In this document: piece by piece, positions 1-6,664 of the stretch
Position numbering within the stretch: position 1 is the stretch's first letter
Layout: every line of letters starts with the position of its first letter
Assembly (NCBI GenBank): GCA_002748505.1
Contig: PDSN01000078.1
Coordinates: forward strand, 1-17,319
DNA: 17,319 nt
Origin: Gammaproteobacteria bacterium
GTDB lineage: Bacteria > Pseudomonadota > Gammaproteobacteria > Pseudomonadales > Halieaceae
Reading direction: 5' to 3'
Program-made: the position numbers and the translations under genes
The notes under the pieces: model-generated
What the model was told of the DNA's origin: nothing
The model's input: the letters and a program-made list of their open reading frames with translations, nothing else
The model's database searches: none

Positions 1-1071
1 CACCTGCCAGGGCTCATCGTCTTTGCGCCTGGCCAGACACTTTTTGATCGCATCCTGATGACTGCCGGAAAACGCGGTAAATACCAGCTCACCCGCGTAG
101 GGGTGCCGCGGGTGCAGGGGTAATTGCGTGCATTCTTTTGTAACCTGAATGATGTCATCCATATTGGCCAGGTTAAGTTCCGGGTCAACGCCCTGGCTGT
201 AAAGGTTCATCGCCATGGTGATAATATCCATGTTGCCGGTGCGCTCGCCATTGCCCAGCAGTGTACCCTCGATGCGGTCGGCGCCAGCCATGACTCCAAG
301 CTCCGCCGCCGCCACCGCACAACCGCGATCGTTGTGTGTGTGCAGGGAAATCACCAAAGACTCGCGGTTTTTAACGTGATCGCAAAACCATTCCACCTGA
401 TCGGCGTAGACATTAGGCGTACTCATCTCCACCGTGGCGGGCAAGTTGATAATCACCGGTTTTTCCGGCGTGGGCTGCCAGACATCAATCACCGCATCAC
501 ACACCTGCACCGCAAAGTCCAGCTCAGTGCCGGTAAAGCTTTCGGGCGAATACTGGAAAATCCACTCGGTTTCGGGTTGTTTATCCGCGTATTGCTGGAG
601 CAAACGCGCGCCGTTTTCGGCAATTTTAACAATGCCATCACGCCCTAACCCGAAGACCTGCTCGCGCTGCACGGTAGAGGTGGAGTTGTAGACATGCACA
701 ATTGCGCGATGCACACCCTTAAGCGCCGCGAAGGTCTTTTCGATTAAATCCTCTCGCGCCTGCACCAACACCTGAATGGTCACGTCTTCGGGAATACGGT
801 CGTTGTCGATCAAATCGCGCAGGAAATCGTAATCAAGCCCCGAAGCCGACGGAAAGCCCACCTCAATTTCCTTAAACCCCAAACGCAGCAACAACTCCCA
901 CAGCGCCAGCTTTTGCGGCGCAGTCATGGGTTCGATCAGCGCCTGGTTGCCATCGCGCAGGTCAACGCTTACCCAGCGCGGTGCGCGTTTGATGGTGTGA
1001 TTGGGCCAGCGGCGATCATCTTTCTTGACGGCCGGAAAGGGCTTGTATTTGCGATGGTCAAAACGGTTCAT
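1..1071 (-). CDS. leuA: 2-isopropylmalate synthase, 5' part (truncated by window edge)
   Basis: This enzyme condenses acetyl-CoA with 2-ketoisovalerate, the first committed step of leucine synthesis in the cytoplasm. The visible 357 codons start MNRFDHRKYKPFPAV and contain the DRE-TIM metallolyase signatures: DLRDGNQ at residues 37-43 (the catalytic Arg-Asp pair) and LHTHNDRG at 243-250 (metal-binding His244 and His246). The match is to the long, Pseudomonas-type LeuA of roughly 560 residues, judging by segments such as NLPATVEMSTPNVYADQVEWF spread around residue 210 and HPRHPYAGELV near the edge. The C-terminal part, including the leucine-binding regulatory domain, lies outside the window. 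The ATG at 1071 has an AGGTG ribosome binding site ending 6 bases upstream. A 10-bp dyad overlaps that site (separate entry). The gene is divergent from the Lrp-type regulator. Identity is secure; regulation is inferred. Confidence 0.95.
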   Translation of the reverse strand, partial: MNRFDHRKYKPFPAVKKDDRRWPNHTIKRAPRWVSVDLRDGNQALIEPMTAPQKLALWELLLRLGFKEIEVGFPSASGLDYDFLRDLIDNDRIPEDVTIQVLVQAREDLIEKTFAALKGVHRAIVHVYNSTSTVQREQVFGLGRDGIVKIAENGARLLQQYADKQPETEWIFQYSPESFTGTELDFAVQVCDAVIDVWQPTPEKPVIINLPATVEMSTPNVYADQVEWFCDHVKNRESLVISLHTHNDRGCAVAAAELGVMAGADRIEGTLLGNGERTGNMDIITMAMNLYSQGVDPELNLANMDDIIQVTKECTQLPLHPRHPYAGELVFTAFSGSHQDAIKKCLARRKDDEPWQV

Positions 1072-1074
1072 AGG

Positions 1075-1110
1075 GCACCTGAATGGGGTTTGTGCAAAGA
1101 ATTCAGGCGC
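1075..1110 (-). promoter_or_regulatory. leuA leader dyad overlapping the ribosome binding site
   Basis: On the minus strand, GCGCCTGAAT (1110-1101) can pair with ATTCAGGTGC (1084-1075) over 10 bp including one G-U pair, with a 16-nt loop. The 3' arm contains the AGGTG that would serve as the leuA ribosome binding site. It could be an RNA hairpin that hides the site, or a DNA operator. A TATACT -10-like box lies just upstream (minus strand, 1117-1112). Transcription starting from that box would begin near 1105, inside the 5' arm, which would weaken an RNA hairpin and favours an operator or a more distal promoter. Confidence 0.45.
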
Positions 1111-1111
1111 T

Positions 1112-1117
1112 AGTATA
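1112..1117 (-). promoter_or_regulatory. Candidate -10 box for leuA
   Basis: TATACT on the minus strand matches the sigma70 -10 consensus at 5 of 6 positions and lies 41-46 bases before the leuA start codon. No good -35 box is seen 16-18 bases upstream, so a promoter here would need an activator or be weak. Confidence 0.35.
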
Positions 1118-1185
1118 CGCCGACTGGGCGGGTGATTTCCCCTAAACTGCAGAAAACTTCACGGCTTTAGCTCTTACATTACCCA

Positions 1186-1202
1186 AATAATGCTTTATTA
1201 TT
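1186..1202. promoter_or_regulatory. AT-rich dyad in the leuA/lrp-type divergent region, possible Lrp-family operator
   Basis: AATAAT and ATTATT form a perfect 6-bp inverted repeat separated by 5 bases. The site is 52-68 bases before the start codon of the Lrp/AsnC regulator. Lrp-family proteins usually bind short AT-rich pseudo-palindromes near their own genes, so autoregulation is a reasonable inference. AT-rich dyads are common by chance. Confidence 0.35.
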
Positions 1203-1253
1203 AGTGATATTCACCATTTGCTACTTATTTTAAACATAAAGGTCACCAAGAAA

Positions 1254-1733
1254 ATGCGGCTCGATAGGTATGACAAGCATATTCTCACCCTGTTACAGCA
1301 GGATTGTCGCATCAGCAACCTGGAGCTGGCCGAGCGCGTGGGCTTGTCGCCAACGCCCTGCGCCAGAAGGGTGAAACGCCTGGAAGACGAGGGCATTATC
1401 ACCGGCCATGTAGCACTTCTCAACGGCGATAAGCTCAATCTCAAGCTCACCGCCTATATCAGCATCAGCATGGACAGACACACCCCCGATCGCTTTGAAC
1501 GCTTTGAGAAAGAGGCGCTTAGCTACCCGGAAGTTCTCTCCTGCTCTTTGGTCACCGGCCAAGCGGCAGACTATTTACTCAAGGTTGTGGTGCCGGATAT
1601 GCGCTACTACGAGCAATTTCTATTGGGGAAGCTCACCCGCATTCCCGGCGTAAGCGGGGTGCATTCCAGCTTTGAGCTGCGCAAAGTCAGCCTCGACACC
1701 GCGCTACCTCTGCACTACGCCGATGCACGCTAA
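1254..1733 (+). CDS. Lrp/AsnC-family transcriptional regulator, DecR-like
   Basis: 159 residues, the usual size of the family. An N-terminal helix-turn-helix domain (about residues 1-60; LDRYDKHILTLLQQD, then SNLELAERVGLSPTPCARRVKRLEDEGII) precedes a C-terminal RAM ligand-binding and oligomerisation domain (about 65-150). The ATG at 1254 is preferred over an upstream in-frame TTG at 1218 because family members begin right at this motif and AAAGG stands 11 bases before it. The TPC..R(V/L)KRLEDEGII segment and the C-terminal ending near DTALPL resemble Escherichia coli DecR, which controls cysteine detoxification. The next gene, 73 bp downstream on the same strand, is a cysteine-synthase-family enzyme, so a role in sulfur amino-acid control is a plausible inference. 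leuA, which is divergent, is the alternative target. Family assignment is firm; target is not. Confidence 0.92.
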   Translation: MRLDRYDKHILTLLQQDCRISNLELAERVGLSPTPCARRVKRLEDEGIITGHVALLNGDKLNLKLTAYISISMDRHTPDRFERFEKEALSYPEVLSCSLVTGQAADYLLKVVVPDMRYYEQFLLGKLTRIPGVSGVHSSFELRKVSLDTALPLHYADAR

Positions 1734-1806
1734 TCCGGGTTAAGACACACCTGACGCTGCCGCAGTGCTGTGGCATACTCGCGCTATCTGGTTTAAGGAG
1801 AACATC

Positions 1807-2814
1807 GTGGTAGGCAACGCACCCGTCGTCGAGCTGATTGGCAATACCCCACTGATAAAACTGCGCGGCGTATCTGATATGACCGGTTGCACGATTTTAG
1901 CCAAATGCGAATTTATGAACCCCGGTGGCTCAGTAAAAGACCGCACCGCCCTGGGTATTTTGCAGGCGGCCATCGACAGCGGCGAGCTAAAGCCCGGCGG
2001 CACCATCGTCGAGGGCACAGCGGGCAACACCGGCATCGGCCTTACCCTGCTGAGCAACGCTTTGGGCTACAAATCGGAAGTGGTCATGCCCATCAGCCAA
2101 AGCAAGGAGAAAATCGACACCCTGGAACTGCTGGGCGCAAAGTTACACCTGGTGCCAGCGACATCCTATACTGACGAAAACCACTACATCCACACGGCCA
2201 AACGCCTTGCCGAGCGCTTAAACCAAGACAGCCCCGGCAGTGCCGTATGGGCGGCGCAGTTTGACAATCTCGCCAATATGCGTGCCCATTATCTCGGCAC
2301 GGGGCAGGAGATCTGGCAACAAACCCGCGGTGATATTGACGGTTTTGTGTGCTCCGTGGGCACGGGCGGCACACTTGCAGGCACCTCCACCGCACTGAAA
2401 GAGCACAAAGCCGACGTTTGCATCGCCCTCGCCGACCCGCGCGGCGCATCACTGTACAACTACATCAACACCGGTGAGCTGAAAAAAAGCGAGGGCAGTT
2501 CGGTGATTGAAGGTATAGGCATCAACCATATCACCGGCAATATCCAACAGGCTAAAGTCGATAAGGCCTACAGCATCGACGACGCGGAGGCATTACCGCT
2601 GATTTTTTCGCTGTTGCGCGATGAGGGTATTTGCGTGGGCGGCTCGTCGGCCATAAATATCGCTGGCGCGGTGCGCCTGGCCAGGGATTTAGGTAGGGGC
2701 GCAACCATCGTCACCATCTTGTGTGACGATGGCATGCGCTATCAAAGTAAAATTTACAACCCGGCCTACCTTCAGCCAAAAGGCCTGCCAATTCCGCCGT
2801 GGTTGGCGATTTGA
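1807..2814 (+). CDS. PLP-dependent cysteine synthase family protein
   Basis: 335 residues of the cysteine synthase/cystathionine beta-synthase fold (type II PLP). Visible motifs are GNTPL at 12-16, SVKDR at 42-46 with Lys44 as the expected PLP Schiff-base lysine, TAGNTG at 71-76 for substrate carboxylate binding, and GTGGT at 185-189 for the PLP phosphate. The EGTAGNTGIGL form of the asparagine loop and the C-terminal SKIYNPAYLQPKGLPIPPWL extension place it in the CysK-like subgroup typical of pseudomonads, rather than being canonical CysK or CysM. Start chosen: GTG at 1807, with AAGGAG six bases upstream; a further upstream ATG at 1765 would add 14 residues that are not family-like. It probably makes cysteine from O-acetylserine and sulfide, or acts in cysteine turnover. 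The DecR-like gene upstream supports sulfur amino-acid metabolism. The exact substrate cannot be read from the sequence. Confidence 0.9.
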   Translation: MVGNAPVVELIGNTPLIKLRGVSDMTGCTILAKCEFMNPGGSVKDRTALGILQAAIDSGELKPGGTIVEGTAGNTGIGLTLLSNALGYKSEVVMPISQSKEKIDTLELLGAKLHLVPATSYTDENHYIHTAKRLAERLNQDSPGSAVWAAQFDNLANMRAHYLGTGQEIWQQTRGDIDGFVCSVGTGGTLAGTSTALKEHKADVCIALADPRGASLYNYINTGELKKSEGSSVIEGIGINHITGNIQQAKVDKAYSIDDAEALPLIFSLLRDEGICVGGSSAINIAGAVRLARDLGRGATIVTILCDDGMRYQSKIYNPAYLQPKGLPIPPWLAI

Positions 2815-2823
2815 CAACTCGTA

Positions 2824-3492
2824 TCAGGCCGTCTTGCCCTCATTGTCTTTCTTGGCGGCCATCGCCTTGCGTTCTTTTTCGATCAAGTATTCAACTACCT
2901 CAAACATCTTTTTTACCCCGCCAGCATCGCGAGCGCTGATACGGTATTTCCCCGCCACCATCATCTGCGGCGTGCCGGTCACCCGCGCCTGCCTGGCGCG
3001 CGCCTGGGCCTGGGTAACCTGATGGTTCACACCAAAATCGTTAAACGCCTTGTTAAAATCACCCTCAGCTACGCCGTTAGCGGTAAAAATTTTGGCAATG
3101 GCCTGCTGTGACAACAGGCGATTGCGATCAACATGCATCGCGCGAAACAGCGCCATGTGTACCGAGTCTTCCACATTCAACAACTGAGTTACGTAATAGG
3201 CCTTGGCGTGTAAATCCATGCCTCTGCCCCACATCACGGGAGAGTTATCAACTTCAACATCATCAGGCTGGGTTTGTGCCCATTGTTGCAGAGAAGGCTC
3301 CAAATTGTAGCAATGGACACAGCCATACCAGAAAAACACCGTCACATGGATTTTACCATCGTTGGGCATATAGATAGGCGGGTTAATCAAGTGGTACTGC
3401 TGACCCGCAGCATAGGGCTCTGGCTCACTGGCACAGGCGGAAAAAGGCAGGGCCAATAGTAGCAAAGATGATAAAAACAGCTTTTTCAGCAT
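2824..3492 (-). CDS. dsbA: DsbA-like thiol:disulfide interchange protein (CVHC active site)
   Basis: 222 residues. MLKKLFLSSLLLLALPFSACA is a signal peptide, with an A-C-A signal peptidase I site at 19-21; Cys20 makes a lipobox conceivable but the -3 residue is Phe. The thioredoxin-fold active site is FFWYGCVHCYNLEP with Cys58 and Cys61, then a helical insert, and the cis-proline loop VTGTPQMMV near residue 175. DsbA oxidises cysteine pairs of proteins in the periplasm. The dipeptide between the cysteines is Val-His where typical DsbA has Pro-His. The start at 3492 is chosen because it gives a clean signal peptide and has GGAGAG five bases upstream; the frame extends further upstream without such features. 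It lies 177 bp behind the cytochrome c5-like gene on the same strand, the dsbA-cytochrome-engB arrangement also seen in Pseudomonas. It ends 9 bp from the stop of the convergent PLP enzyme. Confidence 0.92.
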   Translation of the reverse strand: MLKKLFLSSLLLLALPFSACASEPEPYAAGQQYHLINPPIYMPNDGKIHVTVFFWYGCVHCYNLEPSLQQWAQTQPDDVEVDNSPVMWGRGMDLHAKAYYVTQLLNVEDSVHMALFRAMHVDRNRLLSQQAIAKIFTANGVAEGDFNKAFNDFGVNHQVTQAQARARQARVTGTPQMMVAGKYRISARDAGGVKKMFEVVEYLIEKERKAMAAKKDNEGKTA

Positions 3493-3575
3493 GGTGCTCT
3501 CCGTAAATTCAACAACGCAAAGTTTGACCGCACAAAGCGGATTTTCGTTCACGACAAACTGAGACAAAAGACTAA

Positions 3576-3604
3576 TAGATAAACCAACAGTGCGGGTCTG
3601 ACAA
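3576..3604 (-). promoter_or_regulatory. Candidate sigma70 promoter for dsbA
   Basis: On the minus strand TTGTCA (3604-3599) is followed after 17 bases by TATCTA (3581-3576). The -35 is good and the -10 is weak. It lies in the 177-bp gap between the cytochrome gene and dsbA, so dsbA could be transcribed separately. A short CCGC/GCGG hairpin follows at 3530-3542. Confidence 0.35.
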
Positions 3605-3669
3605 ATGCGGCGAAGCGTAGCACGGCAACGCCAAATCGCAAACCCTGCAAGGGCCTGGATTTGCCACTT

Positions 3670-3966
3670 TTACTCAGCGGGCGCAGCCATAAATTCGATC
3701 ATCGCCCGGTAATCCTCATCGCTACACTGATAACACATCGCTTTGGGCGGCATTGCTCCCATGCCTTTTTTCACCGATTCAATCAGCACGTCCATACCTT
3801 TTTGCATGGCGGGCGCCCAGGCATCGGTGTCGTGGGTCTTTGGCGCACCGGCGACACCGTTGGCATGACACAGCTTGCAGCTCTGATTAAACTTCTTCAT
3901 ATCAGGCTGTGCCGCAAACCCTGGCGCAGCAACGCTCACCAACAACGCGAGCAATAATTTTTTCAT
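3670..3966 (-). CDS. Cytochrome c5-type monoheme c-type cytochrome
   Basis: 98 residues. A Sec signal peptide (MKKLLLALLVSVAAPGFAA, cleavage about 19/20) exports it to the periplasm. The heme site is CKLCH at residues 30-34, with His34 as one axial ligand and Met72 in GAMPPK as the likely second. Cys78 and Cys81 (CYQC) just after the methionine form the extra disulfide typical of cytochrome c5. The protein would carry electrons in the periplasm; its partners are not visible. The ATG at 3966 is preceded by AAGGAG about 11 bases upstream. The gene is divergent from engB and upstream of dsbA. Pseudomonas has c4- and c5-like cytochrome genes at the same place, which supports an inherited core locus. 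Confidence 0.9.
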   Translation of the reverse strand: MKKLLLALLVSVAAPGFAAQPDMKKFNQSCKLCHANGVAGAPKTHDTDAWAPAMQKGMDVLIESVKKGMGAMPPKAMCYQCSDEDYRAMIEFMAAPAE

Positions 3967-3980
3967 GGGGTGACCATCTC

Positions 3981-4034
3981 CTTCAAGAGCCTATGCAAAG
4001 CCTTCCTAAGCCTGCATACTCTCCCTTCTTGAAG
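3981..4034 (-). promoter_or_regulatory. 5' leader inverted repeat of the cytochrome c5 gene
   Basis: On the minus strand CTTCAAGA (4034-4027) is complementary to TCTTGAAG (3988-3981), 38 bases apart. The 3' arm runs straight into the ribosome binding site (TCTTGAAGGAG). With a start of transcription near 4041 the whole repeat would be in the mRNA leader, so it could affect translation of the cytochrome. Confidence 0.4.
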
Positions 4035-4047
4035 CAAAAACAGCGCC

Positions 4048-4053
4048 ATTATA
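4048..4053 (-). promoter_or_regulatory. Candidate -10 box of the cytochrome c5 gene
   Basis: A perfect TATAAT is present on the minus strand, 82-87 bases before the cytochrome start codon. No convincing TTGACA lies at the normal distance (TTGTCG is present but only 14 bases away). On the plus strand TTGAAG (4029) and TATACA (4050) with a 15-base spacer overlap it and could serve engB. Confidence 0.45.
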
Positions 4054-4098
4054 CACCAAGACACCGTCGACAACTGTAACAGCACAAGGCCGCACATT

Positions 4099-4773
4099 AT
4101 GAGCACACAGGACTTACCCCAAACCCCGGCCGGGCCACTGGATTTTCGCTGCGCAAGCTTTCTCACCAGTGCAGCCAAATTGAGCCAATGCCCGCCGGAT
4201 GAGGGCTGGGAGGTCGCGTTTGCGGGGCGTTCGAATGCTGGAAAGTCAAGCGCTATCAACAGCTTAACGGGAAACTCAAAGCTCGCCAGAACCTCAAAAA
4301 CTCCGGGACGCACACAACTTATCAACTTTTTCAGCCTGAGCGAACAACAGCGACTGGTGGATTTGCCCGGCTATGGCTACGCCAAGGTACCCGAGGCAGT
4401 CAAACGCGAATGGGCCAAAACCCTCGAAGCCTATCTACAACACCGCCAGTGCCTGCGCGGTATGATTTTGCTGATGGATGTGCGCCACCCGCTGCAGGCT
4501 TTCGACCAGCAGCTATTAGGCTGGGCCAGCTCCGCACAAATGCCGGTGCATATTTTGCTCACCAAAGCCGACAAGCTCAAAAATGGCCCTGCGCAAAGCA
4601 CTCTTCTGAAAGTGCGCAAAGAACTGACCAGGCACGGTGATCTCCTTAGCGTACAACTTTTTTCTGCGCTCAAACACAAAGGTCACAAGGAGTTGATCGA
4701 CGTGCTAAATGCCTGGCTTACGGATGAATCCGTACTGGAGGACGAGTCCGTCGACTATTCCACCGACAAGTAA
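4099..4773 (+). CDS. engB: Ribosome biogenesis GTP-binding protein EngB/YihA/YsxC
   Basis: 224 residues, the normal size. It is a TRAFAC-class GTPase needed for 50S subunit maturation and cell division. G1 P-loop GRSNAGKSS is at 43-51, the G2 threonine lies in TPGRTQ at 68-73, G3 DLPGYG at 88-93, G4 TKAD at 155-158 and G5 at SALK near 191. The GxSNAGKS form of the P-loop and LPGYGYAKV are diagnostic of EngB. The ATG at 4099 has only a short AAGG 9 bases upstream. The C-terminal tail is acidic (DESVLEDESVDYSTDK). It is divergent from the cytochrome gene, and coaD follows after 31 bp on the same strand. Confidence 0.97.
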   Translation: MSTQDLPQTPAGPLDFRCASFLTSAAKLSQCPPDEGWEVAFAGRSNAGKSSAINSLTGNSKLARTSKTPGRTQLINFFSLSEQQRLVDLPGYGYAKVPEAVKREWAKTLEAYLQHRQCLRGMILLMDVRHPLQAFDQQLLGWASSAQMPVHILLTKADKLKNGPAQSTLLKVRKELTRHGDLLSVQLFSALKHKGHKELIDVLNAWLTDESVLEDESVDYSTDK

Positions 4774-4804
4774 TACCATCACCCTTTTACAGCAAGGTAG
4801 CCCC

Positions 4805-5290
4805 ATGAACTCCAGCACTGTTTTATACCCCGGCACGTTCGACCCCATCACCAATGGTCACGTAGACATCACTGAGCGCGCCTCGCGCCTGTTTCACAAG
4901 GTGATTGTGGCGATTGCTCACAGTGAGAAGAAAAAGCCACTATTCAGCCTTGAGGAGCGGGTGGCATTGTGCCGGGAATCACTGCAACACCTGGATAACG
5001 TCGAAGTGATAGGCTTTTCCGGCCTGCTGGTAAATTGTGCGAAAGAACACAACGCCTGCGGCGTATTGCGCGGCTTACGCGCCGTTGCCGACTTTGAATA
5101 CGAGTTTCAGCTGGCCAATATGAACCGCGCCATGGACCCAAGCTTTGAGAGTCTTTTTTTGACGCCTTCAGAGCACCTGTCGTTTATCTCTTCAAGCCTG
5201 GTGCGCGAAATTGCCGCTTTAAACGGCGACATCACCCCCTTCGTGCCCACGCCGGTGGCGCAGGCACTCAAGGCGAAATTCAGCAATTAG
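4805..5290 (+). CDS. coaD: Phosphopantetheine adenylyltransferase
   Basis: 161 residues, as expected. It catalyses the fourth step of coenzyme A synthesis, joining 4'-phosphopantetheine with ATP to give dephospho-CoA. The nucleotidyltransferase motif TNGH at 16-19 sits in YPGTFDPITNGH, LRGLR is at 88-92, and ISSSLVRE at 128-135 is the ISSTxVRE signature with a conservative Thr to Ser change. ATG at 4805 is used because YPGTFDP must lie near the N terminus, and AAGG stands 7 bases before it. In E. coli coaD is part of the mutM-rpmG-rpmB neighbourhood, and here it lies beside mutM too, with an intervening small exported gene in the opposite orientation. Together with coaBC at 9192 the window encodes three of the CoA-forming activities. 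Confidence 0.97.
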   Translation: MNSSTVLYPGTFDPITNGHVDITERASRLFHKVIVAIAHSEKKKPLFSLEERVALCRESLQHLDNVEVIGFSGLLVNCAKEHNACGVLRGLRAVADFEYEFQLANMNRAMDPSFESLFLTPSEHLSFISSSLVREIAALNGDITPFVPTPVAQALKAKFSN

Positions 5291-5658
5291 CCGTCTTGCT
5301 TACCGGAGTGACGATTTGGGGCATTGCTTGCGGCAACGTCTTTGCCGGTATAACCCACGTTGCGACAACCTAAGCAGCGCACAAAGGTTTCCTCGGCAGG
5401 ACCCACCACCAGCGTTTCCGCCGCCTCACCGGCATGACCTGCCGCCAGAGTGAAAGGCAGGCTGGCCACCCAGGTAACGGCACCGGCTGCGGTAAGCACC
5501 GCACCAATGGGACGCGCGATCAGCAAATCTCCCGCCATCACCCAGGCGGAAGGGGTTTCATCTGCCGCAGACTGTTGCGCCTGCGCGGCGCCCATGGGCA
5601 GCATTACAGCTACGGTCAGCGCCAGCGCGCTGCGATAAATGGCACGTTTTAATTTCAT
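5287..5658 (-). CDS. Small conserved exported protein of unknown function
   Basis: 123 residues. A clear signal peptide, ending near GAAQAQ (residues 23-28), is followed by PSAWVMAGDLLIARPIGA, a glycine/alanine-rich hydrophobic stretch (about 50-72: GAVLTAAGAVTWVASLPFTLAAG), then GEAAETLVVGPAEETFVRCLGC and a polar tail. I recognise the overall pattern (GDLxxARPxG...SLPFxLxxGxxxEAxETLVxGPAxxTFxRxLG) as that of small exported proteins annotated as hypothetical in pseudomonads. No function is known to me. The hydrophobic segment could span or lie on the membrane. The two cysteines (RCLGC) could form a disulfide or bind a cofactor. The stop codon overlaps the coaD stop by 4 nt in convergent orientation. 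The ATG at 5658 gives the signal peptide; the ribosome binding site is weak. A 7-bp palindrome lies about 41 bases upstream. Confidence 0.82.
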   Translation of the reverse strand: MKLKRAIYRSALALTVAVMLPMGAAQAQQSAADETPSAWVMAGDLLIARPIGAVLTAAGAVTWVASLPFTLAAGHAGEAAETLVVGPAEETFVRCLGCRNVGYTGKDVAASNAPNRHSGKQDG

Positions 5659-5698
5659 AGTCTCACTCTCTTGCCAACAGTTATTGCCATACTAAGCC

Positions 5699-5716
5699 TT
5701 AAGTGTAACCACTTAA
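5699..5716. promoter_or_regulatory. Palindrome upstream of the small exported gene
   Basis: TTAAGTG and CACTTAA form a perfect 7-bp inverted repeat with a 4-base centre. It lies 41-58 bases before the start of the exported protein, between it and the end of mutM. Size and position fit an operator for a dimeric regulator. No clear promoter boxes were found around it. Confidence 0.4.
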
Positions 5717-5772
5717 ACGCCAATTCCCAGCTTCCAGGGCATAAAAGTACTCTTTTTTCGCGTAACAGCCTG

Positions 5773-6585
5773 TCAACGCTGGCAATTCGTACAGAAAACC
5801 GTGGCGCGCTGATTGATTTGGCGCTCATGCAGGGTTTTACCACACGTTGTGCAAGGCGCGCCGCCGCGCCCATATACCGACAACTCCTGGGCAAAATACC
5901 CCGGCCTGCCCTCTCCGCTCACAAAATCGCGCAAGGTCGTGCCGCCGCGCTTTATCGCGCTGGCGAGAATTCGCTTTACTTCACAGGCCAGGCGCTGGTA
6001 ACGCATCAGCGATACCCTTCCCGCCGCCCGATCAGGTCGAATACCCGCTGCAAACAACGCCTCATTGGCGTAGATATTACCCACGCCCACAACCACACGG
6101 CCGTCCATCAGATAGGTTTTCACCGCAGTTTTACGCCCGCGCGAACACTGGAAAAGATATTCGCCATTAAACGCATCGCTTAGCGGCTCCGGCCCCAAAT
6201 TTGCCAGCAGCGCCACCGCGCGCTCACTGTCCGCTGCGAGCAGACAGCCAAAACGACGTGGATCGTGATAACGCAGCACCTTTTGATTGGCCAGCACGAT
6301 ATCGATATGGTCGTGCTTTTTAGGCGTCTCGCAAGCATCGACCACTCTCAGGGAGCCGGACATACCTAAATGGCACAGCAGCGCACCGCGATCAGTCTCG
6401 ACAAACAGGTATTTAGCACGACGAGTGACAGCGCTTATCGCCGCACCGACAAAGCGATCTGATACGTCATCAGGCACAGGCCAGCGCAAACGACTGTCGC
6501 GTACCACAATCTCAACGATACGTTGGCCATCACAGTGGGGCGAGATACCGCGGCGAGTGGTTTCAACCTCGGGCAATTCGGGCAT
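5773..6585 (-). CDS. mutM: Formamidopyrimidine-DNA glycosylase (Fpg/MutM)
   Basis: 270 residues, the family's usual size. It removes 8-oxoguanine and formamidopyrimidines from DNA and nicks the abasic site. The N terminus PELPEVETTRRG carries catalytic Pro2 and Glu3; the start is fixed because Pro2 must follow the initiator Met. The middle domain has the helix-two-turn-helix, including VGVGNIYANEALF. A C-terminal zinc finger is formed by Cys245, Cys248, Cys265 and Cys268 (CTTC...CTNC). It follows rpmG on the same strand, 79 bp behind, but is separated by a terminator, so it depends on read-through or its own promoter. The rpmB-rpmG-mutM order matches E. coli. Confidence 0.98.
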   Translation of the reverse strand: MPELPEVETTRRGISPHCDGQRIVEIVVRDSRLRWPVPDDVSDRFVGAAISAVTRRAKYLFVETDRGALLCHLGMSGSLRVVDACETPKKHDHIDIVLANQKVLRYHDPRRFGCLLAADSERAVALLANLGPEPLSDAFNGEYLFQCSRGRKTAVKTYLMDGRVVVGVGNIYANEALFAAGIRPDRAAGRVSLMRYQRLACEVKRILASAIKRGGTTLRDFVSGEGRPGYFAQELSVYGRGGAPCTTCGKTLHERQINQRATVFCTNCQR

Positions 6586-6612
6586 GGCACTTACTTTTCA
6601 CTGATAAACAGA

Positions 6613-6650
6613 CATAAAAAACCCCGAGCAAGCCGGGGTTTCTTTTCGGG
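6613..6650 (-). terminator. Rho-independent terminator of rpmB-rpmG
   Basis: AACCCCG (6620-6626) and CGGGGTT (6634-6640) form a GC-rich 7-bp stem with a 7-base loop. On the minus strand it is followed by six T residues, placed 25 bases after the rpmG stop. The plus strand also has a T-rich tail (TTTCTTTT), so it could act in both directions. Confidence 0.88.
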
Positions 6651-6664
6651 ATGACGGTCGCCAG

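Noticed and set aside
124..648. 174-codon plus-strand frame at the left edge
   Set aside because: Shadow of the truncated leuA on the minus strand.
5671..6183. 170-codon plus-strand frame opposite mutM
   Set aside because: Shadow of mutM, which has all catalytic and zinc residues in the other strand.
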